A stretch of 64,000 nucleotides of DNA. Source: Parvibaculum sedimenti (lineage in GTDB: Bacteria; Pseudomonadota; Alphaproteobacteria; Parvibaculales; Parvibaculaceae). Below are positions 36,548 to 46,468 of this stretch, one piece after another. The notes under the pieces were generated by a model. It worked only from the letters and a program-made list of their open reading frames with translations, searched no databases and was not told where the DNA came from. The first letter of the stretch is position 1. Every line of letters starts with the position of its first letter. The translations under genes were made by a program, and so were the position numbers. The DNA lies in NCBI RefSeq assembly GCF_009184905.1, contig NZ_WESC01000008.1, positions 124,001 to 188,000 on the forward strand, written 5' to 3'.

Positions 36548-37803
36548 CCGATATTCGCACTGCAGAAATTGAAGTGACTATTGCCTCGCTCGGGCATCTG
36601 GGCGACGGCGTTGCGGAGACACCCGCGGGCGAGGTCTTCGTGCCTTTCGTGCTGCCCGGCGAGCGTGTGCGCATTCGCCCGACAGGCGAGGGCAGGGCCG
36701 AGCTTCTCGGCATCGTCACACCGTCGGCGAGCCGGGTTGCGGCACCGTGCCGTCATTTCCGCCAATGCGGCGGTTGCGCCCTCCAGCATGTGGAGGCGAA
36801 GGCCTATGGCGAATGGAAACGGGAACAGGTCGCGGCGGCCTTGGCCCCGCGCAGCATTGAGATTGAGGTCGATCCGATCGTTCCCGCCACACCGAAGAGC
36901 CGCCGCCGCGCGACCTTTTCCGCGACGCGCACCAAGAAAGGTGTGACGCTCGGATATTACAGCCGATCCAGCCACACGATCATTCAGCTGACGGAATGCC
37001 CGCTGGTCGTGCCTGAGATCGAGGCGGCGTTGCAAGGCCTTGCCCATCTCGTCGAGCCCGGACTTTCGCGCAAGGGCCACGCCTCGGTCGCTGTGACGGC
37101 AACCGAGACCGGCCTCGATGTGGCAGTTACCGGCGGCAAGGATGTCGATGGGCCGCTGCGGGCGGAACTTGCCAAGCGCACATCGGCGCATGATCTCGCG
37201 CGGCTCGTCTGGAACGGCGAGATGATTTCCGAACGCCGCGCGCCTGTGGTGACGCTTTCGGGCCTCAAGGTCGCACCGCCGCCGGGAAGCTTTCTTCAGG
37301 CGACGGCCGATGGCGAGGCGACACTTGTTCGCCTTGTGGTCGAGGCGGTGGGCGATGCAAAGCGCGTCGCCGATCTCTTCGCGGGCTGCGGCACATTCAC
37401 GGCTGCGCTGGCGAAGCACAGTTCGGTGCTCGCCGTCGAAAGCGAGAAGCCACAAATCGGCGCGCTCGACCGGGCGCTCCGCGAGCAGGGGCCGGCGCTC
37501 GGCCTCAAACCCGTCGAAATCCTGATGCGCGATCTTTTCCGCCGTCCGATCCTGCCGAGCGAACTGCTCAAGACCGACGCCGTGGTCTTCGATCCGCCCC
37601 GCGCGGGCGCCGCGGCGCAGGCCGAGCAACTGGCGAAATCGGCCGTGCCGCTCGTCATCGGCGTGTCGTGCAATCCGGCCACCTTTGCGCGGGATGCCCG
37701 GACGCTGATCGATGGCGGCTATCGCCTGACGCGCGTAACCCCTGTGGACCAATTCCTCTGGTCGCCCCATATTGAACTGGTCGGCATTTTCCGCAGGGAG
37801 TGA
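36544..37803 (+). CDS. 23S rRNA (uracil-C5)-methyltransferase, RlmD/RumA type
   Basis: 419 aa, GTG start overlapping tlyA. N-terminal TRAM-like domain, then Fe-S cysteines CRHFRQCGGC with a fourth in TECPLV. The SAM domain has ADLFAGCGTFTAALA, FDPPRAGA and the catalytic Cys in GVSCNPATFARD. Methylates a uridine (U1939 for RlmD, U747 for RlmC) of 23S rRNA. The family cannot be divided more finely without alignment. Confidence 0.9.
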   Translation: MTDIRTAEIEVTIASLGHLGDGVAETPAGEVFVPFVLPGERVRIRPTGEGRAELLGIVTPSASRVAAPCRHFRQCGGCALQHVEAKAYGEWKREQVAAALAPRSIEIEVDPIVPATPKSRRRATFSATRTKKGVTLGYYSRSSHTIIQLTECPLVVPEIEAALQGLAHLVEPGLSRKGHASVAVTATETGLDVAVTGGKDVDGPLRAELAKRTSAHDLARLVWNGEMISERRAPVVTLSGLKVAPPPGSFLQATADGEATLVRLVVEAVGDAKRVADLFAGCGTFTAALAKHSSVLAVESEKPQIGALDRALREQGPALGLKPVEILMRDLFRRPILPSELLKTDAVVFDPPRAGAAAQAEQLAKSAVPLVIGVSCNPATFARDARTLIDGGYRLTRVTPVDQFLWSPHIELVGIFRRE

Positions 37804-37806
37804 CGG

Positions 37807-38853
37807 ATGGCAGGGCCCTTGTCCCGGATCGGCTATGGCGTGCAGCAAGGTGCGCGGGTCGCCTGGTATGCGGGCCATTACATCGCGCTCAATCGCATGC
37901 GCGGGCCGCTGGTGCCGCCGGGCGAGGAGCCGGTATCCGTCAAGGGCAAGGTGCCGAAATGGCCGACCCTTGTCGCCGGGATGCGGGAGCTTTTCGAACG
38001 CGACTGGAAGAACATTGCGGCGGGGCTTTATCGCGCGCCGGACGGATTGCTTCCGCCGTCAGCCGCCATTCGCGCCAGCCTTCGTTTCTTCAAGGATGCG
38101 CGAAGGGTGGATGAGCGGCGCTTGTCGCGGCGCCATTCCGAAGTGCTGACGCCAGAGCTTCGCAAGCGCTATCCGCGCTACTATCTCCAGAATTTCCACT
38201 ATCAGACCGGCGGCTGGTTCTCGGACGAATCCGCGAAACTCTATGACACGCAGGTCGAGGTGCTGTTCACCGGCACGGCGGACACGATGCGCCGTCAGGC
38301 GCTGGTGCCGCTCGCCAATGCGTTCAGGGGGCGCGACCAGCGCAAGCTGCATCTCCTCGACGTCGCTTGCGGGACGGGGCGGTTTCTCGATGACGTGACC
38401 GCGAATTATCCGCGTCTCAAGGCGGCGGGGCTCGAACTGTCTCCCGCTTATGTCGCAGAGGCGCGCAAGCGGTTGAAGCGGCGGCGTTCTGTTGAGGTCA
38501 TGGAGGCCAATGCGGAAAAGATGCCGGTGGCCGACGCGTCGCAGGATGCGGTTACCTGCATCTATCTTTTCCACGAATTGCCGCCCAAGGTTCGCAAGAT
38601 CGTGGCTGCGGAGATTGCCCGTGTGCTGAAGCCGGGTGGCATCGCCGTCATTGTCGATGCGCTGCAGACAGGCGACCGGCCTGATTATGACGGGCTTCTC
38701 GAATTCTTCCCCGTCGGCTTTCACGAGCCTTATTTCGGCTCCTATCTTGCCGAAGATTTCGCGGCGCTTTTCGCGCGCACGGGACTCGCTTTCGATGGTT
38801 CAACACCGGCCTTTCTGTCGAAGGTCATGGTCTTCCGGAAAGTTGTGGACTGA
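37807..38853 (+). CDS. Class I SAM-dependent methyltransferase
   Basis: 348 aa, starting 3 nt after the RNA methyltransferase. About 150 unassigned N-terminal residues (LRKRYPRYYLQNFHYQTGGW) precede the Rossmann methyltransferase: LLDVACGTGRFLDDV, NAEKMPVADASQDAVTCIYL and ARVLKPGGIAVIVDAL. It resembles small-molecule or lipid methyltransferases rather than RNA enzymes. Its stop overlaps the next start (TGATG), so it is probably coupled to the FMN glutamate-synthase-like protein. Substrate unknown. Confidence 0.82.
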   Translation: MAGPLSRIGYGVQQGARVAWYAGHYIALNRMRGPLVPPGEEPVSVKGKVPKWPTLVAGMRELFERDWKNIAAGLYRAPDGLLPPSAAIRASLRFFKDARRVDERRLSRRHSEVLTPELRKRYPRYYLQNFHYQTGGWFSDESAKLYDTQVEVLFTGTADTMRRQALVPLANAFRGRDQRKLHLLDVACGTGRFLDDVTANYPRLKAAGLELSPAYVAEARKRLKRRRSVEVMEANAEKMPVADASQDAVTCIYLFHELPPKVRKIVAAEIARVLKPGGIAVIVDALQTGDRPDYDGLLEFFPVGFHEPYFGSYLAEDFAALFARTGLAFDGSTPAFLSKVMVFRKVVD

Positions 38854-40463
38854 TGGCTAGCCTCTTTGCGCGATATATCGTCTTTGCTCTTTGTGTGGCG
38901 GTGATGCTGCTGACATTACCCTTCGTCGCAGGGGTGAACGGGCTCTGGATCGTTACGCTTGGTGCTGCGCTCCTTTCGTTTCTCGGCATTGTCGATATCT
39001 CGCAAGCGCGGCATGCGGTCCGCCGCAACTATCCCGTCATCGGCAATATCCGCTATCTCGTCGAAGAGATCAGGCCTGAGATAAGGCAATATCTCCTTGA
39101 GGGCGATGACGAGAAACTTCCCTACTCGCGCGCGCAACGCTCGCTCGTCTATCAGCGTGCGAAAGATGTTGTAAGCGAAAAGCCGTTCGGAACGCTGCTC
39201 GACGTTTATGGCGACGGTTATGAATTCATCGGGCATTCGGCGCAGCCGGCGTTGAATGTCGATCCGTCGGGCTTCCGTATCTCGATCGGCGGGCCGCAAT
39301 GCACGCAGCCTTATTCGGCTTCCGTCTTCAATATTTCCGCGATGAGCTTCGGCGCCTTGAGCGCCAATGCGATCCGTGCCCTGAACAAGGGTGCGAAAGC
39401 GGGTGGTTTCGCCCATGACACGGGCGAGGGAAGCATCAGCCCTTACCACCGTGAATTCGGCGGCGACCTCATCTGGGAAATCGGCAGCGGCTATTTCGGT
39501 TGCCGCACCAGGGATGGGCATTTCGATCCCGGGAAATTCGCCGCTCAGGCCACGACGCCGCAAGTGAAGATGATCGAAATCAAGCTGAGCCAGGGCGCGA
39601 AGCCCGGCCATGGCGGGATCCTGCCCAAAGGCAAGGTGTCGGCTGAAATTGCGCTGACGCGCGGTGTCGAGACGGGCGAGGAATGTATTTCTCCCGCGCG
39701 GCATTCGGCTTTCAGTACCCCCATCGAGATGATGCATTTCATTGCTCGGCTGCGGGAGCTTTCGGGCGGAAAACCCGTCGGTTTCAAGCTCTGCCTCGGC
39801 CACCCATGGGAGTTCATGGGACTCGTCAAGGCGATGCTCGAAACGGACATCCTGCCGGATTTCATCGTCGTCGACGGCGCGGAGGGCGGTACGGGCGCGG
39901 CCCCGGTGGAGTTTACCGACCATATCGGTGTGCCAATGCGCGATGGACTGCTTTTCGTTCACAACGCGCTGGTCGGCACAGGCCTTCGCGACCGGATCAA
40001 GATCGGCGCTGCCGGGAAGATTGTCAGCGCCTTCGACATTGCGAGCACACTGGCCATCGGTGCTGACTGGGTCAATGCGGCGCGCGCATTCATGTTTGCG
40101 GTTGGCTGCATCCAGTCGCAGAGTTGCCATACCAATCGGTGCCCGACCGGAGTTGCGACGCAGGACCATCTGCGGCAGCGCGCGCTTGTCGTTCCAGACA
40201 AGGCGACAAGGGTTTTCAACTATCACCGTCATACGATGAAGGCGCTGGCCGAGATCCTCGCCTCGGCTGGTCTCGACCATCCCGATCAACTGGGCCCGCA
40301 TCATCTCGCGCGCCGGACCGGTTCGACGGAGATCAAGCTGTTCTCGCAGATTCATTATTTCGCCAAGCCCAGCGAGCTGGTCGCCGGTACATCGGCCAGC
40401 GAGTTCTATCGCGCGAACTGGGCGATGGCGCGGACGGACAGCTTCGATCCTATCCGTCTCTAG
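38853..40463 (+). CDS. FMN-binding glutamate synthase-like protein, membrane-anchored
   Basis: 536 aa. Two N-terminal hydrophobic stretches (YIVFALCVAVMLLTLPFVAG, LWIVTLGAALLSFLGIVDI), then a GltB-type FMN barrel: MSFGALSANAIRALNKGAK, GHGGILPKGKVS, VDGAEGGTGAAPVEF and a 3Fe-4S Cys set in CIQSQSCHTNRC. It lacks the glutaminase and GXGXG domains of full GltB, so ammonia would come from elsewhere, or the true substrate differs. Coupled to the upstream methyltransferase; ends convergent with aroC. Confidence 0.88.
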   Translation: MASLFARYIVFALCVAVMLLTLPFVAGVNGLWIVTLGAALLSFLGIVDISQARHAVRRNYPVIGNIRYLVEEIRPEIRQYLLEGDDEKLPYSRAQRSLVYQRAKDVVSEKPFGTLLDVYGDGYEFIGHSAQPALNVDPSGFRISIGGPQCTQPYSASVFNISAMSFGALSANAIRALNKGAKAGGFAHDTGEGSISPYHREFGGDLIWEIGSGYFGCRTRDGHFDPGKFAAQATTPQVKMIEIKLSQGAKPGHGGILPKGKVSAEIALTRGVETGEECISPARHSAFSTPIEMMHFIARLRELSGGKPVGFKLCLGHPWEFMGLVKAMLETDILPDFIVVDGAEGGTGAAPVEFTDHIGVPMRDGLLFVHNALVGTGLRDRIKIGAAGKIVSAFDIASTLAIGADWVNAARAFMFAVGCIQSQSCHTNRCPTGVATQDHLRQRALVVPDKATRVFNYHRHTMKALAEILASAGLDHPDQLGPHHLARRTGSTEIKLFSQIHYFAKPSELVAGTSASEFYRANWAMARTDSFDPIRL

Positions 40464-40472
40464 AAGCCGGCT

Positions 40473-41558
40473 TCAGCCGTTCTGGCCGCGATGGCGCAGG
40501 AAATGATCGGCCAGCACACAGGCAAGCATGGCTTCGCCGACCGGCACTGCGCGGATGCCGACGCAAGGGTCGTGACGGCCCTTGGTCATGATCTCTGTTT
40601 CCTCGCCCGTCACCGTGATCGACTTGCGCGGTGTGAGGATTGAAGAGGTCGGCTTCACGGCGAAGCGCGCGACGATGTCCTGACCCGACGAAATGCCGCC
40701 CAGAATGCCGCCCGCATGGTTCGTCGTGAAATAGGGGCCCTCATTGCCGATGCGGATTTCGTCGGCATTTTCTTCGCCGGTGAGCGCGGCGGCGCCGAAG
40801 CCTTCGCCGATCTCGACGCCCTTGACTGCGTTGATGCTCATGAGCGCCGCGGCGATGTCGGAATCGAGCTTGCCATAGATCGGCGCGCCCCAGCCTGCGG
40901 GAACGCCCGAGGCCACGAGTTCGATCACGGCGCCGCAGGACGAACCGCTCTTGCGCACACCGTCAAGATAATCTTCCCAGAGCGTGGCGGCTTTGCTGTC
41001 CGGGCACCAGAAGGGATTCCTCTCGGTTTCCTCCCAGCTCCAGTTTCCGCGGTCGATCTTGTGCGGGCCCATCTGCACGAGGGCGCCGCGAATGGTAACC
41101 CCGGAAAGGATCTTCCGCGCGATGGCGCCAGCGGCGACGCGCGCCGCAGTTTCGCGCGCAGAGGAGCGTCCACCGCCGCGATAGTCGCGGATGCCGTATT
41201 TCGCCATGTAGGTGTAGTCGGCATGGCCCGGGCGGAACTTGCTCGCGATGTCGCCATAGTCCTTCGAGCGTTGATCGACATTTTCAATCATCAGCGAGAT
41301 CGGCGTGCCGGTCGTCACTTCCTCGCCCGTATCATCGGAAACGAAGGTGCCGGAAAGAATCTTCACTTCGTCGGGTTCGCGGCGCTGCGTCGTGAAACGC
41401 GACTGGCCGGGCTTGCGCTTGTCGAGATAGGTCTGGATGTCCTCTGCCTTCAGCGGAATGCGCGGCGGCGTTCCGTCGACCACGCAGCCGAGCGCGGGCC
41501 CGTGGCTTTCGCCCCAGGTCGTGACGCGGAAGAGTGTGCCGAAGGTGTTGTAGGACAT
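40473..41558 (-). CDS. aroC: Chorismate synthase
   Basis: 361 aa. Family signatures [38 protein letters not shown] and [18 protein letters not shown]. Uses reduced FMN to convert EPSP to chorismate, the last common step to aromatic amino acids, folate and ubiquinone. Lies 6 nt after fabI and in the same leftward group with the DnaJ-like gene. Confidence 0.96.
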   Translation of the reverse strand: MSYNTFGTLFRVTTWGESHGPALGCVVDGTPPRIPLKAEDIQTYLDKRKPGQSRFTTQRREPDEVKILSGTFVSDDTGEEVTTGTPISLMIENVDQRSKDYGDIASKFRPGHADYTYMAKYGIRDYRGGGRSSARETAARVAAGAIARKILSGVTIRGALVQMGPHKIDRGNWSWEETERNPFWCPDSKAATLWEDYLDGVRKSGSSCGAVIELVASGVPAGWGAPIYGKLDSDIAAALMSINAVKGVEIGEGFGAAALTGEENADEIRIGNEGPYFTTNHAGGILGGISSGQDIVARFAVKPTSSILTPRKSITVTGEETEIMTKGRHDPCVGIRAVPVGEAMLACVLADHFLRHRGQNG

Positions 41559-41564
41559 GGTCTG

Positions 41565-42404
41565 TCAGACGATGCTGATGTCGGGCGCGTCTTCGGCCTT
41601 CATGCCGATGACGTGGTAGCCGGCATCGACGTGATGCACCTCGCCGGTAACGCCGGAGCCGAGGTCGGAGAGAAGATAGAGCGCGGTATTGCCCACCTCC
41701 TCGATCGTGACCGTGCGCTTCAGCGGCGAGTTCAGCTCATTCCACTTGAGGATGTAGCGGAAATCGCCAATGCCGGAGGCGGCAAGCGTCTTGATCGGGC
41801 CGGCGGAGACCGCGTTGACGCGGATATTGTTGCGGCCGAGATCGACGGCGAGATAGCGCACGCTCGCCTCGAGCGCGGCTTTCGCGACGCCCATGATGTT
41901 GTAATGCGGGATCACCTTCTCGGAGCCGTAATAGGTCAGCGTCACGATGGAGCCGCCATCCGTCATCAGCTTTTCCGCGCGCTGGCAAAGCGCGACGAAG
42001 GAGTAGCAGGAGATCGCCATGCTCGCGGTGAAGTTGTCGAGCGACGTGTCGACATAGCGGCCGTCGAGTTCGTCCTTGTTCGAATAGGCGATGGCATGGA
42101 CGAAGAAGTCGATCTTACCCCAGTCCTTTTTCAGCGTTTCGAACACGGCGTCCATGCTGGCCGCGTCGGTCACGTCGCAGGGCAGGATGTGCTGGGAGCC
42201 CACCGATTCCGCGAGCGGCACGACGCGCTTCTGCAGAGCTTCGCCCTGATAGGTGAACGCGATCTCGGCACCCTGATCGGCGCAGGCTTTGGCGATGCCC
42301 CAGGCAATCGAGCGATTGTTGGCGACACCCATGATGAGGCCGCGTTTGCCGGCCATCAGGCCGCCCCTGGCGCCAGTTTGGGTGTTTGTGATGGCTTCGC
42401 TCAT
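41565..42404 (-). CDS. fabI: Enoyl-ACP reductase (NADH), FabI type
   Basis: 279 aa. SDR-type reductase with GVANNRSIAWGIAKACADQG at the NAD site and the YNIMGVAK active-site Tyr/Lys, plus TLTYYGSEKVIPHYN. The start ATG at 42404 has GAGGA upstream. Reduces trans-2-enoyl-ACP in the last step of fatty-acid elongation; the target of triclosan-like inhibitors. Immediately upstream of aroC. Confidence 0.95.
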   Translation of the reverse strand: MSEAITNTQTGARGGLMAGKRGLIMGVANNRSIAWGIAKACADQGAEIAFTYQGEALQKRVVPLAESVGSQHILPCDVTDAASMDAVFETLKKDWGKIDFFVHAIAYSNKDELDGRYVDTSLDNFTASMAISCYSFVALCQRAEKLMTDGGSIVTLTYYGSEKVIPHYNIMGVAKAALEASVRYLAVDLGRNNIRVNAVSAGPIKTLAASGIGDFRYILKWNELNSPLKRTVTIEEVGNTALYLLSDLGSGVTGEVHHVDAGYHVIGMKAEDAPDISIV

Positions 42405-42547
42405 CGCGTCCTCGTGGTTCTTCGCTCGCAGCCTAAATTCGCGCGCATCCTACACAATAGCCGGGTTCGGTCCACCAAAAAGCCGGGGGCGAGCCGGGGC
42501 GCGTGTCGGATTTTGTCGTTGCTTCAAGCACTTGCACTGATCGGTTG

Positions 42548-43492
42548 TCAGAAGTTTCGCCGCGGGTCCTGCGAAAGCCCCGCCGCCCAGCCTGCCGCGA
42601 AGTTGCGGAGCGCGTCGTCCTGAACATCGGGAAGGACGAGTTCCAGCGTTACATACTGGTCGCCGGGCGGGGCCACGGTCTCGGGCGCAATGCCCCGCCC
42701 CTTGAGGCGAAGCCGCGTGCCCGTATTGGCGCCTTTGGGGATCGTGAGGCTCACCGGGCCGGAGATGGTCGGCGCATCGACCTTTGCCCCCAGCACAGCC
42801 TCGGGCAGCGTCACGGGCAGCGTCAGGTGGATGTCGAGACCGTCGCGTCGGAAATGGGGGTGCGGCTCGATCGAAACCTCAATCAGCGCGTCGCCCGGTT
42901 CGGCACCGCCATGACCTTCACCGCCCTGGCCGCGCAGCCGGATCTGGCGGCCTTCGTCGACGCCGGCGGGGATGCGAACCTCAAGGACCTTGCCGCCGCC
43001 CAGGGCTATGCGCTTTTTGCTGCCGCAGGCGGCCTCGAGGAAGGTGACAGGGAGGCGATAGGTCTGGTCTTGCCCGCGCGCGCGGAAGACGCGCTTGCCT
43101 GCGCTGCGCAGGCCCTGAAAGAGCTCGGAGAAGAGGTCGTCGGAGGGCTTTTCCGGGCCGGCCTCATAGGTCGCTTCGAAAATATGCTCGGTCTTGCGGG
43201 CGGAATTGGCGAAGGGCGCTTCCTCGAAGGGGGCGGGCTTCGCGGCGGATGCGGGCCGAGCGTGGGGCCTCGGACCGCGATGGCGTTCCGCGTCGAAACG
43301 CGCGCGTGCCGAGGCGTCCTTCAGAAGATTGTAGGCGGCGGTCACTTCCTGAAAACGCGCCTGTGCCTCCGCGCCCGCAGGATGACCTTGCGTGTCGGGG
43401 TGCAGGCGTTTCGCGAGCCGCCGGTAAGCGGATTTGATCTCCGCAGGGTCGGCAGCGGGCGTCAGGCCGAGAATTTCATAAGGGTCACGCAA
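42548..43492 (-). CDS. DnaJ/CbpA-like co-chaperone
   Basis: 314 aa, TTG start with GGAG upstream. J domain with the HPD motif (YRRLAKRLHPDTQGHP), a Pro/Ala-rich linker, then the C-terminal substrate-binding domains (VRIPAGVDEGRQIRLRGQGG, IHLTLPVTLPEAVLGA). There is no Cys zinc-finger region, so it is CbpA-like (type II) rather than DnaJ proper. Stimulates DnaK ATPase. Confidence 0.88.
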   Translation of the reverse strand: MRDPYEILGLTPAADPAEIKSAYRRLAKRLHPDTQGHPAGAEAQARFQEVTAAYNLLKDASARARFDAERHRGPRPHARPASAAKPAPFEEAPFANSARKTEHIFEATYEAGPEKPSDDLFSELFQGLRSAGKRVFRARGQDQTYRLPVTFLEAACGSKKRIALGGGKVLEVRIPAGVDEGRQIRLRGQGGEGHGGAEPGDALIEVSIEPHPHFRRDGLDIHLTLPVTLPEAVLGAKVDAPTISGPVSLTIPKGANTGTRLRLKGRGIAPETVAPPGDQYVTLELVLPDVQDDALRNFAAGWAAGLSQDPRRNF

Positions 43493-43567
43493 AGCTCACT
43501 CCGGCGGGCCGAAAGCCTGAGCATAGGGCTCACGCCGATACGAATTCGTTAACCGTGCCGGTGGGGA

Positions 43568-44263
43568 TTATTGGCTGTCCGTGCCGCGCAGTTCGAATTC
43601 GGGCAGAGGCGGAGCGGGCGCGACCTGCTGCGCCGGGGCATCGGCAGGCTTCGGCGGCTTGGGGCCTGCAAGGCTCGGGACAAGAACGGCGAGCCGGTCG
43701 AGCGCGAGTTGGCTACCGGAGCGGGACGCGATCGCATACCAGCCGAGTGCTTTCGGGAGATCCTTCTCCACGCCCTGTCCGCGCTCATACATGACGGCGA
43801 GGTTGTATTGGGCGATGGGGCTCCCGGAGAGCGCGGCGGCGTGAAACCAGAAGGCTGCGGCTTCGAGATTCTCGGGAATGCCGTCGCCCTTCAGATGCAT
43901 GAAGGCGGCATTGAGCTGGGCGAGGCCGAAGCCCTTGCTGCCGGCCTCTTCGTAGAACCAGAGGGCGCGCTTCGGGTCGCGGTCCGTTCCCTTTCCGGTG
44001 CGGAGCAGCAATGCGACATTGCGCATGGCCGCGAGGTCGCCACCCTGGGCGAGCGGTAGCCAGATATCGAACGCTTGTTTGAAATCGCCTGAATCATATG
44101 CCGCCACGCCCTTGAGGAATCGTTCGCTGGGCGGCGGCAGGGGGGCGGGCTGTTTGAGCGTCTGGACGGGCTCTGCCAAGGCAACGGCTGCGCTCCAGAG
44201 GAACGCAGCCGCCACGAGGCCGAGCAGAAAGATGGCGGGCCTAGCCCGGATGACCGATGCCAT
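43568..44263 (-). CDS. Sel1-repeat protein, secreted or membrane-anchored
   Basis: 231 aa. N-terminal hydrophobic stretch (AIFLLGLVAAAFLWSAAVAL, cut near ALAE) followed by several Sel1/TPR repeats such as YDSGDFKQAFDIWLPLAQGG, LWFYEEAGSKGFGLAQLNAA and FWFHAAALSGSPIAQYNLAV. A Pro-rich tail follows. Sel1 repeats bind proteins; in alphaproteobacteria they often work in envelope or morphogenesis complexes. Partner not evident. Confidence 0.83.
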   Translation of the reverse strand: MASVIRARPAIFLLGLVAAAFLWSAAVALAEPVQTLKQPAPLPPPSERFLKGVAAYDSGDFKQAFDIWLPLAQGGDLAAMRNVALLLRTGKGTDRDPKRALWFYEEAGSKGFGLAQLNAAFMHLKGDGIPENLEAAAFWFHAAALSGSPIAQYNLAVMYERGQGVEKDLPKALGWYAIASRSGSQLALDRLAVLVPSLAGPKPPKPADAPAQQVAPAPPLPEFELRGTDSQ

Positions 44264-44278
44264 GCCCGCGGTATCCGC

Positions 44279-44752
44279 TTACTGGTTCACGATCTGCCAG
44301 GAACCGTCCGGCTGACGGCAGGCCGTGCCATAGGCGCGTTCGGTCTTGCCGCCGATATTCACGGTCTGGGTGTATTCGCGGCAGTAGGAACCATTGTCCT
44401 GATACGCCTTCTGCGGCGTCACGGAGCCGTAATGGCCCGAATCCGGATTACGCCATTCGACGGCCTGACCCGAGGGGGCGCTTTCGAGCGCATACTGGGT
44501 CCGGTCGGACATGTACTGGCGGTCGGCGCGGTCGAGCGATTTGCCAATCTCGCTGCCGATCAGGCCGCCGAGAAGCACACCGGCACCGGTCGCCCAGAGG
44601 CGGCCCGTGCCGCCACCGATCGTGGAGCCCGCAAGGCCGCCAAGGACAGCGCCGCCGACGGTGCCGATATTCTGCTTCGGGCCTGCGCCCTCCTGGCAGC
44701 CAACGAGCGACACTGCGAGGAGGCCGATTGCCAAACCTTTGAAAACTTTCAT
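44279..44752 (-). CDS. Glycine-zipper 2TM lipoprotein (17-kDa antigen type)
   Basis: 157 aa from the ATG at 44752 ([12 protein letters not shown]); a TTG at 44761 is also in frame. Lipobox LAVSLVGC, so the mature N-terminus is lipidated. Then a Gly-zipper region ([20 protein letters not shown] and [16 protein letters not shown]) and a C-terminal domain with two Cys ([20 protein letters not shown]). Resembles the Rickettsia 17-kDa surface antigen; an outer-membrane lipoprotein. Confidence 0.85.
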   Translation of the reverse strand: MKVFKGLAIGLLAVSLVGCQEGAGPKQNIGTVGGAVLGGLAGSTIGGGTGRLWATGAGVLLGGLIGSEIGKSLDRADRQYMSDRTQYALESAPSGQAVEWRNPDSGHYGSVTPQKAYQDNGSYCREYTQTVNIGGKTERAYGTACRQPDGSWQIVNQ

Positions 44753-44913
44753 CTCATTCAATCCTGTTTCTGCGTCCGCAACGGCCCCCCCAACTTGGCC
44801 AGCGGGACAAACCCCTATGGGGGACTATATAAGACATCAATTGTGGCAGGAAATATGGCAAGACCATAGAAGACCCGCCAGATTTACGCCCTCTTGTGCG
44901 TTGGAGTGACGAA

Positions 44914-45549
44914 GTGAGCGATCAGCCAGAAAATACCGAAAGAGATGACCCCGCCGATTGGGCAGCGGCCGGCGATCCCTTCCGGCTGTTTCACGAATGG
45001 CTGGACAAGGCCAGAGAGACCGAGATCAACGATCCCAACGGCGTGGCGCTGGCGACGGCCGATGCTTCCGGCTTTCCCGACGTGCGTATGGTGCTGCTGA
45101 AGGATGCGGATGAGCGTGGCTTCGTCTTCTACACCAATCTGGGGAGCGCAAAGGGGCAGGAACTGGCGGAAAATCCGCGCGCCGCGCTCTGCTTTCACTG
45201 GAAGAGCCTGCGCCGTCAGGTTCGTGTGCGCGGGCATGTCAGCCCGGTGACGCCGGAAGAGGCGGATGCCTATTTCGCCACCCGCCATCGTGAAAGCCAG
45301 ATCGGTGCCTGGGCCTCGCGCCAGTCGCGCCCGCTGGAGACGCGCTTCGAGCTCGAAAAGGAAGTCGCCCGCTATGCGGCAAAATTCGGTCTGGGCAAGG
45401 TGCCTCGTCCGACGCATTGGTCGGGCTTCCGTATTGCGCCGGTGAGAATCGAATTCTGGCGCGACCGTCCTTTCCGCCTGCATGACCGGCTCGTCTTCGA
45501 GCGCCCCCAGCCCGAGGGCGGCTGGCAAACGATGAAGCTCTTCCCATGA
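44914..45549 (+). CDS. pdxH: Pyridoxamine 5'-phosphate oxidase
   Basis: 211 aa from the GTG at 44914, preceded by TTGGAG; a GTG at 44896 is also in frame. FMN-binding split barrel with [53 protein letters not shown] and the C-terminal [14 protein letters not shown] block. Oxidises pyridoxamine- or pyridoxine-phosphate to pyridoxal 5'-phosphate. Overlaps the CDF gene by 4 nt. Confidence 0.95.
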   Translation: MSDQPENTERDDPADWAAAGDPFRLFHEWLDKARETEINDPNGVALATADASGFPDVRMVLLKDADERGFVFYTNLGSAKGQELAENPRAALCFHWKSLRRQVRVRGHVSPVTPEEADAYFATRHRESQIGAWASRQSRPLETRFELEKEVARYAAKFGLGKVPRPTHWSGFRIAPVRIEFWRDRPFRLHDRLVFERPQPEGGWQTMKLFP

Positions 45550-46463
45550 CCGCCCAGGTTTCGCGCAGCGAGAAGAATGGACAACTGATGCGGCGCGCGA
45601 CCTATGCGGCCGTGCTGGTCGCGGTCACGCTGATCTGCATCAAGGGTGTCGCGTTCTACCTGACGGGCTCGGTGGCGATGCTGGGCACGCTGATGGACTC
45701 GCTGCTCGACGGCGCGGCCTCGCTCCTGAACCTCGTCGCCGTTGGTCATTCGCTGACGCCTGCCGATGACGAGCACCGCTTCGGCCATGGCAAGGCCGAG
45801 GCGCTGGCGGGGCTCGGTCAGTCGATCTTCATTTTCGCATCGGCCGGCTACATCGTCATTGAAGCCGTGACGCGCTTTTTCACGCCGGAGCGGGTGGAGA
45901 ATTCGGGTATAGGCATCGCGGTGACGATCGCGGCCATCCTCATCACGCTCGCGCTTGTCGCGTTTCAGCGCCATGTGGTGGCGCAGACGAACTCGCTCGC
46001 CATCGAAGCGGATTCGACGCATTACCGCGGCGACCTCTTCATGAACCTTTCGGTGCTTGCGGCGCTGGCACTGTCGGGCCTTTTCGGCGTCGACTGGGCC
46101 GACCCTTTCTTCGGCATCGCCATTGCCGCGCTGATCGGCATTTCAGCGGCGCAGATCGTCTATGGCGCTTACAACCAGCTCATGGATCGCGAGCTTTCGG
46201 AGGATGAGCGCGAGCGCATCAAGGCGATCGCGCTTTCGCATCCCGAAGCGATCAATATTCACGATCTGAGGACGCGCACCTCCGGCACGAGAAGCTTCAT
46301 CCAGTTCCATCTCGAACTGGACAGCTCCATCTCGCTGATGAACGCTCACCGCATCTCCGACGATGTCGAAGCGCGGATCATGGAGGCGTTCCCCGATGCG
46401 GAAGTCATCATCCATCAGGATCCGGCGGGACTCGAAGACCTGACGCTCCTGCAGCGCATTTGA
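45546..46463 (+). CDS. Cation diffusion facilitator (CDF) transporter
   Basis: 305 aa, six membrane segments and a cytoplasmic C-terminal domain. Metal-site motifs [14 protein letters not shown] (D-x3-D) and [10 protein letters not shown] (H-x3-D), plus [14 protein letters not shown]. Exports divalent metals such as Zn2+ or Fe2+ against protons (FieF-like). Overlaps pdxH (ATGA) and abuts the kinase fusion gene. Confidence 0.92.
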   Translation: MTAQVSRSEKNGQLMRRATYAAVLVAVTLICIKGVAFYLTGSVAMLGTLMDSLLDGAASLLNLVAVGHSLTPADDEHRFGHGKAEALAGLGQSIFIFASAGYIVIEAVTRFFTPERVENSGIGIAVTIAAILITLALVAFQRHVVAQTNSLAIEADSTHYRGDLFMNLSVLAALALSGLFGVDWADPFFGIAIAALIGISAAQIVYGAYNQLMDRELSEDERERIKAIALSHPEAINIHDLRTRTSGTRSFIQFHLELDSSISLMNAHRISDDVEARIMEAFPDAEVIIHQDPAGLEDLTLLQRI

Positions 46464-46468
46464 GCGCC

